Shown: positions 29,285 through 37,560 of the stretch, piece after piece
Numbering within the stretch: the stretch's first letter is position 1
Layout: every line of letters starts with the position of its first letter
Virus record (IMG/VR): IMGVR_UViG_3300012204_000013
Location: 1-42,564 of that record
Length of the DNA: 42,564 bases
Direction: 5' to 3' (one strand)
Source of the DNA: a virus
Translations under genes and position numbers: made by a program
The notes under the pieces: generated by a model
What the model was told of the DNA's origin: nothing
The model's input: the letters and a program-made list of their open reading frames with translations, nothing else
The model's database searches: none

Positions 29285-29893
29285 GTGGCCAGCAACTACG
29301 ATCCCCGGCGTAGCTTCTCGCTGGTCACGCCGCCCTCCGCCGAGCCGCTGACGCTCGCCGAGGCGAAGACCCACCTCCGGCTGGAGACGAGCGCGGACGA
29401 CGCGTACGTGACTCGGCTCATCACGGCCGCCCGCGTCCACGTCGAGGGCGAGACGCGGCGCACGCTCATCGAGCAGACGCGGCGCATGATGGTGCCGACC
29501 TTCCCACCCGGCGCGGAGCCGCTGCGGCTGAGGCCGCTGCCGTTCCTGCTCGCCGTCAAGCTGTCGTACCTCGCCGATGACGACGTGGAGACTGACACGG
29601 AGATCGTGAGCCCGCGCTACGGGGCGAGCAAGGACGATCCGTGGGTCATCCCGCCGATCGGCCAGGACTGGCCGACCGACCTCGCCGAGCGCGAGGACGC
29701 GGTCCGCGTGGACTTCAAGTGCGGGTACGGTCCCGCCGGGACCGACGTGCCCGAGACGCTGCGTCAGGCGATGCTCCTCGTCATCGGCTCGCTGTACGAG
29801 AACCGCGAGACGGAGGTGATCGGGACCATCTCGTCGGCGCTCACGTTCAGCCTCGACGCGCTGATGGAGCGCTACGTCGTGCGGAGGCCGTGA
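29285..29893 (+). CDS. Head-tail connector, HK97 gp6-like
   Basis: The 202-residue protein opens with the helical pattern of phage connector family gp6: EPLTLAEAKTHLRLETSADDAYVTRLITAARVHVEGETRR. A strand-rich middle and an Arg-rich C-terminus follow. GTG 29285 has AAGGAGG upstream. It would sit under the portal and form the next ring of the neck. The next gene overlaps its stop (TGATG). Confidence 0.9.
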   Translation: MASNYDPRRSFSLVTPPSAEPLTLAEAKTHLRLETSADDAYVTRLITAARVHVEGETRRTLIEQTRRMMVPTFPPGAEPLRLRPLPFLLAVKLSYLADDDVETDTEIVSPRYGASKDDPWVIPPIGQDWPTDLAEREDAVRVDFKCGYGPAGTDVPETLRQAMLLVIGSLYENRETEVIGTISSALTFSLDALMERYVVRRP

Positions 29894-30228
29894 TGGCGGT
29901 CCGCGCCGGAGCGATGAGGCACCGGATCAAGATCCAGGTGCGGACCACGGTGCAGGACGAGACGGGCGACCCGCTCAACAACTGGTCGGACGTCGCCGAG
30001 CGCTGGGCGTCGGTCGAGCCGCTGGTCGGCCGCGAGTTCTTCGCCAGCCAGCAGCGCAACGGCCGCGTGCAGACGCGCTTCCGCTTGCGGTACGTCGCCG
30101 GCATCGCGCCGAGGATGCGCATCGAGTTCGATGGACGCGTGTTCGACATCACGGAGGTCCAGGCGCCGCGGAGCATCAAGAACGAGATGATCCTGATGGC
30201 GGACGAGCTGGTCGAGAGGTCGCCGTGA
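29893..30228 (+). CDS. Head-tail joining protein (SPP1 gp16/HK97-type adaptor)
   Basis: The 111-residue protein has the pattern of the Phage_H_T_join family: RAGAMRHRIKIQVRTTVQDETG, WASVEPLVGREFFASQQ, FRLRYVAGIAPRMRIEFDGRVFDITEV. It closes the neck before tail attachment. ATG 29893 shares two bases with the previous stop (TGATG). It lies in the usual connector-adaptor-gp10 order. Confidence 0.9.
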   Translation: MAVRAGAMRHRIKIQVRTTVQDETGDPLNNWSDVAERWASVEPLVGREFFASQQRNGRVQTRFRLRYVAGIAPRMRIEFDGRVFDITEVQAPRSIKNEMILMADELVERSP

Positions 30229-30713
30229 GCGCGCGCTTCAAGCTCGTCGGCCTCAAGGACCTCGTTGAGCAGCTCGTCGACATCGCCGACGTCGGAGGGC
30301 TGAAGGCCGTGGCGAGCGCCGGCCGACGAGCGTTCAAGATCGTCGAGGCCGAGGTGAAGTCGCTCGTCCCGGTTCGATCGGGTGACCTGCACGACAGCAT
30401 CAGGATCGCGGTCGTGAAGCCGAAGGCCGGGAACGTCGTGGCTTCGATCGGCCTCAAGATCGGATCTCGGTTGGTGAAGGACGAGCTTCAGACAGTCGAG
30501 GGCGAGACCATCGAGGTGAAGCGGAAGGTCGACGCAGGCTGGCGGTGGCACTTCGTGGAGTTCGGAACGTCGAAGATGGCGGCTCACCCGTACCTCCGCC
30601 CCGGGTTCGGCCGATCGCATCGCGAGCTGGTCGAGAAGTTCAAGGACGACCTCGCGAAGAGGATCAAGGCGGCTATCAAGCGGCGTCAAAAGTCGGCCGC
30701 GAAGGAGGCATGA
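30225..30713 (+). CDS. HK97 gp10-like tail component
   Basis: The 162-residue protein matches the gp10 family: ARFKLVGLKDLVEQL at the start, AFKIVEAEVKSLVPVRSGDLHDSIRI, WRWHFVEFGTSKMAAHPYLRPGF near the C-terminus. GTG 30225 overlaps the previous stop (GTGA). It completes the head-tail connector series. Confidence 0.92.
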   Translation: MSARFKLVGLKDLVEQLVDIADVGGLKAVASAGRRAFKIVEAEVKSLVPVRSGDLHDSIRIAVVKPKAGNVVASIGLKIGSRLVKDELQTVEGETIEVKRKVDAGWRWHFVEFGTSKMAAHPYLRPGFGRSHRELVEKFKDDLAKRIKAAIKRRQKSAAKEA

Positions 30714-30715
30714 CC

Positions 30716-31297
30716 ATGTCGAAGCTCCGCGGCGTATACCACCACCGTGTCGTTGACACGCTCGACGGCATCTCGCTCGGCGAGCGCTCCGCCCTCTCGC
30801 GCGCGATCCTGTCGGGAAGCCTGAAGGAGCTCCCGCGACTCGGCGAGCGCATCATCTCGCCGTGGACGCCGGTGAAGAACAAGCTGGTGAACGAGGGCGA
30901 GGACTCGATCCTCTCCACGTACTTCCAGAGCCAGAACGCGCCGGCGAGCTTCCTGCTCGGCCTCGCCAAGTCGTCGCTCGGAGCGGATGAGACCGCGGTC
31001 GCGGAGTCGGCGACCTACGCGGGAACGATCGCGGCGAACGAGGTCGGAGCAGGGATCGGCTACGCGCAGGGCGCGCTGACGCGCGACCTCACCGGGTTCC
31101 CGACGCTCGCGGCGCAGAAGGTGACGAGCGCGACGAAGCAGATCGGTCCGGCGACGGGCGACTGGGGCGTCGTCCGCTTCCAGTTCCTCCTCGTCGCCAC
31201 GTCGAACAAGCTCGTGTCGGTGGCGAAGTTCCCCGCGGACCACAACATCCTGACGGGCTACCGCTTCGACGTGTACTGGGAGCTGACGCTGGACTGA
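30716..31297 (+). CDS. Hypothetical virion-region protein, 193 residues
   Basis: ATG 30716 is preferred over 30710, because AAGGAGG is too near the first. The protein is mixed alpha/beta with a Ser/Ala-rich middle (TSATKQIGPATGDWGVVRFQFLLVATSNKLVSVA), and a C-terminus DVYWELTLD. It lies between connector gp10 and the Cys-rich pair, so it may be a neck or tail-start protein. The family is not recognised. Confidence 0.75.
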   Translation: MSKLRGVYHHRVVDTLDGISLGERSALSRAILSGSLKELPRLGERIISPWTPVKNKLVNEGEDSILSTYFQSQNAPASFLLGLAKSSLGADETAVAESATYAGTIAANEVGAGIGYAQGALTRDLTGFPTLAAQKVTSATKQIGPATGDWGVVRFQFLLVATSNKLVSVAKFPADHNILTGYRFDVYWELTLD

Positions 31298-31324
31298 ACC
31301 AGCGCCTGAAAGGGGAGGAGCGTC

Positions 31325-31645
31325 ATGCCACTGCAAGTCTACATCGAGGCGGAGCCGGGGCCGGTGGAGTACACCGACGCCGACGGGCGCGTGTACCGAC
31401 GCGACGGCGCGTGCAACGGCTGCGGCCAGTGCTGCAAGGAGGAGGGGCTCTATTGCTCTTACTTCGTCTGGGCGATGCCGCCGACGCAGGCCGAGCCCGT
31501 GGGGAAGGGACAGTGCGCGGGTAGGACTTCGGACTGCTACGTGTCGAGCTGCAAGAACGAGCTGTGGCCGTGCGACCCGGCTCACATCGCCGACAAGCCG
31601 CAGTGCGGGTACCAGTTCACGCAGACCGCCGGACCGCCTCGGTAG
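31325..31645 (+). CDS. CxxCGxCC protein, first of a pair
   Basis: The 106-residue protein has CNGCGQCC near residues 32-39 and several further Cys (LYCSYF, QCAGRTSDCYVSSCKN, WPCDP, QCGYQF). The CxxCGxCC spacing is that of YkgJ-type proteins, thought to bind iron-sulfur or zinc. GGGAGGAG precedes ATG 31325. It is followed within three bases by a second such gene. The location inside a tail operon is unusual, and a virion role is possible. Confidence 0.8.
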   Translation: MPLQVYIEAEPGPVEYTDADGRVYRRDGACNGCGQCCKEEGLYCSYFVWAMPPTQAEPVGKGQCAGRTSDCYVSSCKNELWPCDPAHIADKPQCGYQFTQTAGPPR

Positions 31646-31647
31646 CG

Positions 31648-31920
31648 ATGGCGTTTCCGGTCATCACGAGCCACGAGCCGTCGGTCGAGCTTGACTTGGC
31701 CGACGGCTCGAGGTGGAGACGAGACGGCCACTGCTGCCGGTGCGGCGACTGCTGCGTCGGCTGCCCGCTATTCCGACGGCTCGACGACGCGACCGGAGCA
31801 TGCACGGTGAGGGGGGCGCCAGGCTCGACGTACGCGCAGGGCTGCAACGTATGGCCGACGAAGCCGCAGCACGTCGCGCCATACCCGCGGTGCACTTACA
31901 CGTTCACGCGCCTGAGGTGA
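31648..31920 (+). CDS. CxxCGxCC protein, second of the pair
   Basis: The 90-residue protein shares the layout of the first: WRRDGHCCRCGDCCVGCPLF near residue 24, then ACTVRG, GCNVWPTKP and PRCTYTF. It starts at ATG 31648, two bases after the previous stop; the longer open frame belongs to an overlapping shadow. The two genes look like a duplicated pair. Confidence 0.8.
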   Translation: MAFPVITSHEPSVELDLADGSRWRRDGHCCRCGDCCVGCPLFRRLDDATGACTVRGAPGSTYAQGCNVWPTKPQHVAPYPRCTYTFTRLR

Positions 31921-31923
31921 TGC

Positions 31924-33528
31924 GTGGCGACGTTCGCGCAATACGTCCAAAAGACGTTGCCTTATCAGAACCTCGCCTCGTCGGCAGATGCGGGGCAGAT
32001 CGACCTCGGCGGTTGGGTCGTCGCCAAGACGACTGGTGTAGTGTACTCTCGGACGCCGTGCTGGAAAGAAACCGTTGCGGAGTACACTCCAACATGGAAC
32101 GCCGCGCTGACGACTGAGGTCATTGATCCCATCAACGGCAACGCGTTTCGTACGCTATATAAGCATACCGGAACGTTCACGACTGGCAACTGGTTGTTCC
32201 GGATCCTCTCCGCCGCGATCACGCAGCCGGGTAGCGCCGACGGAGCGCCGTTAATCAAGTTATGGCGAAGCACTGATCCGGACAACGCTGGAGGAACAGC
32301 CATCACCGGCTGGCTTCAGCTCTCGACGCGAACGAACATCACCGCCGTCCCCGCCATCGCTCACACGCTGACGACTAGCATCAATGGATTCTCGCTCGCG
32401 GGCGAGTATCTGTTCGTTCAGGTCTGTTGGATGATCGCGTCGGTCGGCGCGGGAAGCAGCACGACCTGCGACGTCCACCTCTGGTCGTCGACCGCGGCGG
32501 ACGGCCCGCTGCTCACGACGACGACGTGGACGGCGGCGCCAGACTCCGGCTTTACGACTGATAGCGGAATCGGTACGACGACGGCGGCGGGCACTGAAGT
32601 CTCGCTTACCGACTCGGATTCAACGTCCGACGCGGGCGTCGGCACGACGACGGCGTCGGGCGCCGAAGTCAGCATGATAGTGTCCGACAGCACTGCGGAC
32701 GCGGGCGTCGGCGCTACGAGCGGCGATGGGGCGGAGGTCGGCTCGGCGGTCGACAGCGACAGCACTGCGGACACCGCGAGCGGCACGACTGCAGCGACGG
32801 GCTCGGAAGTCAGCTTCATCGTCAGCGACCAGACGACGGACAGCGCAAACGGAGCGACGACCGCCGCGGGCGTGGTCGTCGCCGTCATCGAAGACCACAC
32901 GACCGACGCGGCGATCGGCGCGACGAGCATGGGCACCTCGGTGCTCGCCGCCGGCAGCACGAGCGGCTCCGCGTCTGGCTCTACGTCGGCGGCCGCGTTC
33001 GTCATCGCCGCCGCTCACGCGTCTGACGCCGCGCTCGCGTACGATTACGCTGGCGAACTCGGCGGCGACTCGACGCTGGACTTTGTGCTCGGCGCGGACC
33101 TCGCGTACGGAGTAGAGGTCGCTGCGCCCGTGGTCGACGAGACGGTGTGGTCATGCGCTGAGGTCGCCTACGGCCTCTTGATCGCGGACCCGGGAGTCGC
33201 CGCCGTCATCAGCGGACGCGTCTTCCCGAACCGGCTTCCGCAGGGGACGCAGCTCCCCGCGATCGTCTACTCGGTCGCGCTCGGCCTGCTGAACTCGTTG
33301 GATGGATTCACGGCGAACCTTCACAACTCGAAGCTGACGGTAGTGTGCTACGATTACACCTACCTCGGCGCTCGGGAGCTGGCGCGGAAGGTCGACGAGC
33401 TGTTCCGAAGTCACACGACGCTGAACTGGTCCTCGAGGAGGAAGTCGATCCGCGGTCGGTACGATGATGCGAACCAGGCGTTCGCGCAGGCGGTGGACGT
33501 CTCCGTCTGGCACGTGGAGCAGGGATGA
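31924..33528 (+). CDS. Fusion: unknown beta domain + degenerate repeats + DUF3168 tail terminator
   Basis: The 534-residue protein starts with GTG 31924. Residues 1-205 form a strand-rich domain (GTFTTGNWLFRILSAAI, WLQLSTRTNI). Residues ~210-404 are about nine degenerate 20-25-residue repeats of the form DSTADAGVGTTTASGAEVS, likely a beta-solenoid. Residues ~408-534 are a DUF3168/gp17-type tail completion domain (VAYGLLIADPGVAAVISGRVFP, LPAIVYSVAL). The fused C-terminal domain is paralogous to the whole gene that follows. The repeat part may be surface-exposed on the virion neck. Confidence 0.85.
   Translation: MATFAQYVQKTLPYQNLASSADAGQIDLGGWVVAKTTGVVYSRTPCWKETVAEYTPTWNAALTTEVIDPINGNAFRTLYKHTGTFTTGNWLFRILSAAITQPGSADGAPLIKLWRSTDPDNAGGTAITGWLQLSTRTNITAVPAIAHTLTTSINGFSLAGEYLFVQVCWMIASVGAGSSTTCDVHLWSSTAADGPLLTTTTWTAAPDSGFTTDSGIGTTTAAGTEVSLTDSDSTSDAGVGTTTASGAEVSMIVSDSTADAGVGATSGDGAEVGSAVDSDSTADTASGTTAATGSEVSFIVSDQTTDSANGATTAAGVVVAVIEDHTTDAAIGATSMGTSVLAAGSTSGSASGSTSAAAFVIAAAHASDAALAYDYAGELGGDSTLDFVLGADLAYGVEVAAPVVDETVWSCAEVAYGLLIADPGVAAVISGRVFPNRLPQGTQLPAIVYSVALGLLNSLDGFTANLHNSKLTVVCYDYTYLGARELARKVDELFRSHTTLNWSSRRKSIRGRYDDANQAFAQAVDVSVWHVEQG
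32551..33135 (+). repeat. Degenerate repeat domain within the tail-terminator fusion
   Basis: About nine units of 20-25 codons repeat the pattern (S/T)(D/T)DxGxGxTTAxGxEVSxxxSDS. Units two and three are clearest (TSDAGVGTTTASGAEVS and TADAGVGATSGDGAEVG). Conservation falls toward the C-terminal units. Confidence 0.75.
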
Positions 33529-33902
33529 TCGTTGAGCGGGTCAAAGCGCTGCTGTCCGCCAACGCCATGGTTGCGTCGATGGTCGGCGACCGCGTCTTCC
33601 CCGAGGTGCTGCCGCAGGGATGCGACATGCCGGCCATCGCGTACTCGGTGGTGGTCGACGAGGGGATCAGCTCGCTCGACGGTTACTCGGACCTGGACAA
33701 CGCGGTGGTGCAGGTCGACTGCTACTCGCGGTCATACATGGAGGGTCATCACCTCGCGGACGCTGTCGGCTCGGTGATGACCAGGTTCATTTCGGTTGAC
33801 TTCTCGTCCTTGCAAGTGTCGAGGCGCGACTTGTACGAGGACGATACGGAGCTTCACCGCGTCTCAATTGACTACTCGGTCTGGGAAAGGAACGCACCAT
33901 GA
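33525..33902 (+). CDS. Tail terminator/completion protein, DUF3168 type
   Basis: The 125-residue protein begins VERVKALLSANAMVASMVGDRVFP, with LPQGCDMPAIAYSVV, SLDGYSDLDNAVVQVDCYS and a C-terminal AVGSVM helix, matching the pattern for the tail-tube-closing ring. It is paralogous to the C-terminus of the previous gene: both have 'RVFPxxLPQGxxxPAIxYSV'. ATG 33525 overlaps the previous stop (ATGA). Confidence 0.88.
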   Translation: MIVERVKALLSANAMVASMVGDRVFPEVLPQGCDMPAIAYSVVVDEGISSLDGYSDLDNAVVQVDCYSRSYMEGHHLADAVGSVMTRFISVDFSSLQVSRRDLYEDDTELHRVSIDYSVWERNAP

Positions 33903-34342
33903 CGACCAAGGCTACCTCCACCTCCGGCGTGCAGCTCAAGCGCGGCAACAGCGACGGTCCGCCCGAGACGTTCACGAAGATCGGCGAGGTCACGAACGTG
34001 GCCGGACCGGCGGAGTCCGCGGCGCAGCTCGACGTCACGTCCTTCGACAGCACGTCGCGCGAGTTCATCGCCGGCCTCCGCGACGGCGGCGAGGTGACGA
34101 TGGACATGAACTTCGTCGGGAGCGACGTGGCGCAGCAGGGCATCCGCGCCGACCTCGCCGCCGGGACGAAGCGCAACTGGAAGGTCATCCTCAACGACCA
34201 CCTGACGACGCCCACCACGATCGCGTTCGCCGCCATCGTCACGGCGTTCTCCGGTCCGCAGGGCGGCGTGGACGCCCCCGTCACGTCGAGCGCCACGCTC
34301 AAGGTCAGCGGCGACCCCGTGTACACCTACGCTCCGGCGTAG
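33899..34342 (+). CDS. Major tail tube protein
   Basis: The 147-residue protein has the siphophage tube layout: TSGVQLKRGNSDGPPETFTKIGEVTNVAGP, AAQLDVTSFDSTSREFIAGLRDGGEVTMDMNF, and DLAAGTKRNWKVILND, ending with an extra strand. It polymerises into the tail tube around the tape measure. ATG 33899 overlaps the previous stop. Confidence 0.92.
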   Translation: MTTKATSTSGVQLKRGNSDGPPETFTKIGEVTNVAGPAESAAQLDVTSFDSTSREFIAGLRDGGEVTMDMNFVGSDVAQQGIRADLAAGTKRNWKVILNDHLTTPTTIAFAAIVTAFSGPQGGVDAPVTSSATLKVSGDPVYTYAPA

Positions 34343-34378
34343 TTCAACCCGCAGAAGAACCATCAAAAGGAGATCGTC

Positions 34379-34717
34379 ATGGCCCTTCTCGCAGTCACCT
34401 CCGTCGATCGCTCGGGAGTCAGGACCGACGACGGCGCCGCGGCCGACGTGGCCGGCGACACGTTCCCCAATACCGGTCAGGAGTATTTCCACGTCGCGAA
34501 CGGATCGGGCGTCTCGGTCGACGCCACGATCGACGTGGTCGCGGCGCTCGATGGTCAGGCGGTGGCGGACAAGGTCGTCACCGTCGCCGCGGGACAGGCG
34601 AAGATCATCGGCCCGTTCCCGAAGGGCGTCTACAACGACGCGAACGCGCACGTCAAGGTGACGTGCAACCCGATCACCACCGTCAAGGTGAAGGCGCTGA
34701 AGTTCACGCAGTCGTAG
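34379..34717 (+). CDS. Hypothetical strand-rich protein, possible tail/head accessory
   Basis: The 112-residue protein is strand-rich (MALLAVTSVDRSGVRTDDG, VVTVAAGQAKIIGPFPKGVYND, VKVTCNPITTVKVKALKF). It is similar in style to decoration-type proteins and to 28817-29230. AAAAGGAGA precedes ATG 34379. The family is not recognised. Confidence 0.7.
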   Translation: MALLAVTSVDRSGVRTDDGAAADVAGDTFPNTGQEYFHVANGSGVSVDATIDVVAALDGQAVADKVVTVAAGQAKIIGPFPKGVYNDANAHVKVTCNPITTVKVKALKFTQS

Positions 34718-34723
34718 CCAACC

Positions 34724-34738
34724 ACCGCCGGGGAGGCG
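34724..34738 (+). other. Short hairpin over the chaperone ribosome binding site
   Basis: CCGCC-GGGGA-GGCGG places the GGGGAGG ribosome binding site of the tail chaperone gene partly in a loop and stem. It ends six bases before the ATG at 34745. It could damp chaperone translation. Confidence 0.45.
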
Positions 34739-34744
34739 GGCAAC

Positions 34745-35092
34745 ATGTACCTGACGAAGCAGCAGATCCTCGAGGCGCAGGACCGACCCACTAAGGACGT
34801 CGAGGTCCCCGAGTGGGGCGGCGTCGTCCGCGTCGGCACGATGTCGGGCAAGCAGCGCGATCAGTATGAGCAGCTGTTCGTGCGGATCAGGGAGGGCGAG
34901 GTCGACGCGTCCATGCGTGCATCGCTCTGCGCCGTCTGCATCGTGGACGAGAACGGGAAGACGATCTTCACGAAGGAGGACCTGGAAGCGCTCGGCGAGA
35001 AGTCGGGCCGCGCGCTCGGCCGCGTGTTCAACGCGGCGACGGAGCTGAACGTGCTCAACGACAAGAAGGCGGAGGAGATCAAGGGAAACTGA
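34745..35092 (+). CDS. Tail assembly chaperone (lambda G-like)
   Basis: The 115-residue protein is helical with a short strand start (MYLTKQQILEAQDRPTKDVEV, GKQRDQYEQLFVRI, LEALGEKSGRALGRVF). It precedes the tape measure gene, where chaperones G and GT always sit. Its frame ends AAG GGA AAC TGA, so the slippery GGGAAAC is in phase right before the stop. A fraction of ribosomes would slip -1 and continue into the next gene, making a G-T type fusion of about 218 residues. Confidence 0.88.
   Translation: MYLTKQQILEAQDRPTKDVEVPEWGGVVRVGTMSGKQRDQYEQLFVRIREGEVDASMRASLCAVCIVDENGKTIFTKEDLEALGEKSGRALGRVFNAATELNVLNDKKAEEIKGN
35083..35089 (+). promoter_or_regulatory. Programmed -1 frameshift site GGGAAAC
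   Basis: The heptamer is X XXY YYZ in the zero frame of the chaperone gene (codons AAG, GGA, AAC). After a -1 slip the next codons are CTG and ATG, the ATG being the start of the next gene, so both halves fuse in frame. Lambda uses GGGAAAG in the same place. Confidence 0.85.
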
Positions 35093-35400
35093 TGGAGCAG
35101 CCAGGACGCCGGTTCGCGTTCCGCCTCGCGCTCGCGTTGGGGTTTCCGCACCCTGACTACTTGCTATCGCTCCTCACGTCGAGGCAGGTCGCGGAGTGGG
35201 ACGCGTACTACCGGGTGGAGCCGTTCGGTCCTCCAGCTGAGGAGCACCGCGCGGGCGTCCTGGCTGCCGTCATCGGCAACTTCTCCTCAGTGAGCAAGCG
35301 TCACGACTGGAAGCCGACCGACTTCTTCCCGCCGCAGCGCAAGCAGCAGTCGTTGATCGACAAGGTGAAGGCCATCTTCGGAGTCCCTCGAAGGAGGTAA
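35092..35400 (+). CDS. Tail assembly chaperone downstream partner (T-like)
   Basis: This 102-residue frame can be made as its own protein (ATG 35092, overlapping TGATG) or as the C-terminal half of a frameshift fusion with the gene before. It has ALALGFPHPDYLLSLLTSRQVAEWDAYYRVEPFG, a pattern common in the T part of such pairs, and a basic end. It would help assemble the tape measure before tube polymerisation. Confidence 0.85.
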   Translation: MEQPGRRFAFRLALALGFPHPDYLLSLLTSRQVAEWDAYYRVEPFGPPAEEHRAGVLAAVIGNFSSVSKRHDWKPTDFFPPQRKQQSLIDKVKAIFGVPRRR

Positions 35401-35403
35401 GAC

Positions 35404-37560
35404 ATGGCGGCGCTCGCAGACCTCCTCGTGAAGATGGATGTCGACTCGGCGAAGTTCCGCTCCGAGCTGGACAAGATGGGCACGGAGCTGCACGGGTTCG
35501 CGAAGACGGTGGCGACGGCCAGCCACCTCGTCTCGGAGGTCTTCGCGGCCGAGAAGATCATCGAGGGAGCGCACGCGCTGTTCGAGTGGATCCACGCCGG
35601 CACGGAGGCCGCCGACAAGATCCAGAAGATGAGTCAGTCCACGGGCATCGCGACTGAGGAGCTGAGCAGGCTCGCCTACGCTGCTCAGCTCAACCACGTC
35701 CCGATCGACCAGCTGAAGTCGGGCCTCAGCCGCCTCGCGAAGTCGATGTCCGAGGCGCAGGACGGGACCGGCGACCAGGCGCTGGCGTTCAAGGCGATGG
35801 GGATCGCCGTCGAGGACTCGAAGGGGCATCTCAAGGGCGAGCAGGTGATCCTCGGCGAGCTTGCCGACAAGTTCGCCGGGTTCGAGGATGGCCCGGCGAA
35901 GGCCGCGCTCGCCATCGCGATCTTCGGGAAGTCGGGCGCTGACCTCATCCCGCTGCTGAACGAGGGTAGCGAAGGACTCGCGCGTCTGTCCGCGGAGTCG
36001 GACAAGCTCGGACTCACCGTGGGAGGACAGGCGTCCAAGTCCGCGGTCGAGTTCAACGACAACCTAACGAAGCTCCATCTCGTCAGCCAAGGCCTCGCGG
36101 TCCAGGTGTCGGCGCAGCTGACGCCGATGTTCAACCACTTCATCGAGAGCATGACCGAGAGCAAGGGCGCCACGACCGCGCTGTCCTCGGCCGCGAAGGG
36201 GCTCGGGATCTTCCTCAAGAGCCTCGTCACGATCGGCGTGACGGTGTACGCCGTCTTCCAAGACATCGTGGAGGTGCTGAGCGGGCTCGTCTCGGCCGCG
36301 ATATTCGCGTTCCAGCGCGACTGGAAGCACGCGTGGGAATCGCTGAAGGGCATTCCGAAGGGCATCGTCGACCGCGAGATGGACTTGGCCAAGTACTACC
36401 TCTCGATCTGGGACGACACTGGCACGAAGATCGAGATGATGAGTTCGCACACCGGCAAGAAGATTGCCGCGCCTGCGTTCAAGGCGAACAAGGAGCTGGA
36501 CGCGCAGGTGAAGGCCGCGCGGAAGAAGCTCAACGACATGATCGCGGACTTCGGGGCCAAGACGGCGGGCCTCGACTTCACAGGCAAGACGGGCAAGCTC
36601 GAGGGTGACGTTATCAAGTTCCGCCTCGACAAGGGCGACCTCGCCGGCGAGCTGGCTACGCTGCGCAAGACGGACTCGAAGGCGGCCGACGAGCTGCGCG
36701 AGAAGTTGATCGCGGCCGCGTACGCGTACGACATTCAGCGCGAGTCGGCCGAGGCCGCCGCCAAGGGCGTCGAGGCTCACGCGGACATGATGAAGCAGGG
36801 CATCGAGATCGTCAAGGACATGCGCACGCCGCTCGAGGCGCTCAACGCGGAGCAGGCGCGCCTCTTGACCCTCGTCTCGCAGGGCGCGATCGACTGGGAG
36901 ACCTACGCCCGCGCGCTGAAGAAGGTGAACAAGGACTTCATGGATCCGCTGAACGCGGAGACGCGCACGCCCGCCGAGACGTACAAGAACGACATGGCCG
37001 CGCTCAACGAGAAGTTCGCCGAGGGCACCGTCACGGCTGAGACGTACTGGCGAGCGCAGGAGAAGTACCTCGAGGACTTTCAGAAGAAGCTCGATGAGAA
37101 CTCGAAGGTGGCTGAGACCATCTCGAAGGGGATCGGCAACATCTTCGAGGAGAACCTGTTCAACAACTTCAAGGACGGGGTGAAGGGGATGTACGCCTCC
37201 TTCACCGACATGCTGCGCAGGCTCGCCGCGCAGATCATCGCGAGCAACCTGCTCAAGCTGTTCGGCCTCACGCCGGGCGGCGCGGCGTACGGTGGGCTCG
37301 CCAGCGCGGGGAACTCGCTCGGCGGCGGGCGCGCTGGAGGCGGCGACGTGTGGGGTAGCCAATCGTACCTCGTCGGCGAGAAGGGGCCCGAGCTGTTCAC
37401 CCCGCGCGTGAGCGGGCACGTGTACTCGACCGAGGACACGATGAGGATGAAGTCGTCGCAGCCCGGGAAGCTCGTCGTCGAGCTGAGTGACAAGGCGCTG
37501 GACGTGACGATGCGCGAATGGTTGGAGGGCGAGCTGGCCGGGCTCGCGGCGACGCGATGA
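35404..37560 (+). CDS. Tail tape measure protein
   Basis: The 718-residue protein sets tail length; by the usual ~0.15 nm per residue this gives a tail of roughly 110 nm (a rule-of-thumb estimate). The N-terminus is coiled coil (VKMDVDSAKFRSELDKMGTEL), the centre has hydrophobic segments (FLKSLVTIGVTVYAVF, VEVLSGLVSAAIFAF) and the C-terminus has the tape-measure ending GGGDVWGSQSYLVGEKGPE, then LFTPRVSGHV. AAGGAGG precedes ATG 35404. No lytic-transglycosylase motif is visible. Confidence 0.93.
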   Translation: MAALADLLVKMDVDSAKFRSELDKMGTELHGFAKTVATASHLVSEVFAAEKIIEGAHALFEWIHAGTEAADKIQKMSQSTGIATEELSRLAYAAQLNHVPIDQLKSGLSRLAKSMSEAQDGTGDQALAFKAMGIAVEDSKGHLKGEQVILGELADKFAGFEDGPAKAALAIAIFGKSGADLIPLLNEGSEGLARLSAESDKLGLTVGGQASKSAVEFNDNLTKLHLVSQGLAVQVSAQLTPMFNHFIESMTESKGATTALSSAAKGLGIFLKSLVTIGVTVYAVFQDIVEVLSGLVSAAIFAFQRDWKHAWESLKGIPKGIVDREMDLAKYYLSIWDDTGTKIEMMSSHTGKKIAAPAFKANKELDAQVKAARKKLNDMIADFGAKTAGLDFTGKTGKLEGDVIKFRLDKGDLAGELATLRKTDSKAADELREKLIAAAYAYDIQRESAEAAAKGVEAHADMMKQGIEIVKDMRTPLEALNAEQARLLTLVSQGAIDWETYARALKKVNKDFMDPLNAETRTPAETYKNDMAALNEKFAEGTVTAETYWRAQEKYLEDFQKKLDENSKVAETISKGIGNIFEENLFNNFKDGVKGMYASFTDMLRRLAAQIIASNLLKLFGLTPGGAAYGGLASAGNSLGGGRAGGGDVWGSQSYLVGEKGPELFTPRVSGHVYSTEDTMRMKSSQPGKLVVELSDKALDVTMREWLEGELAGLAATR

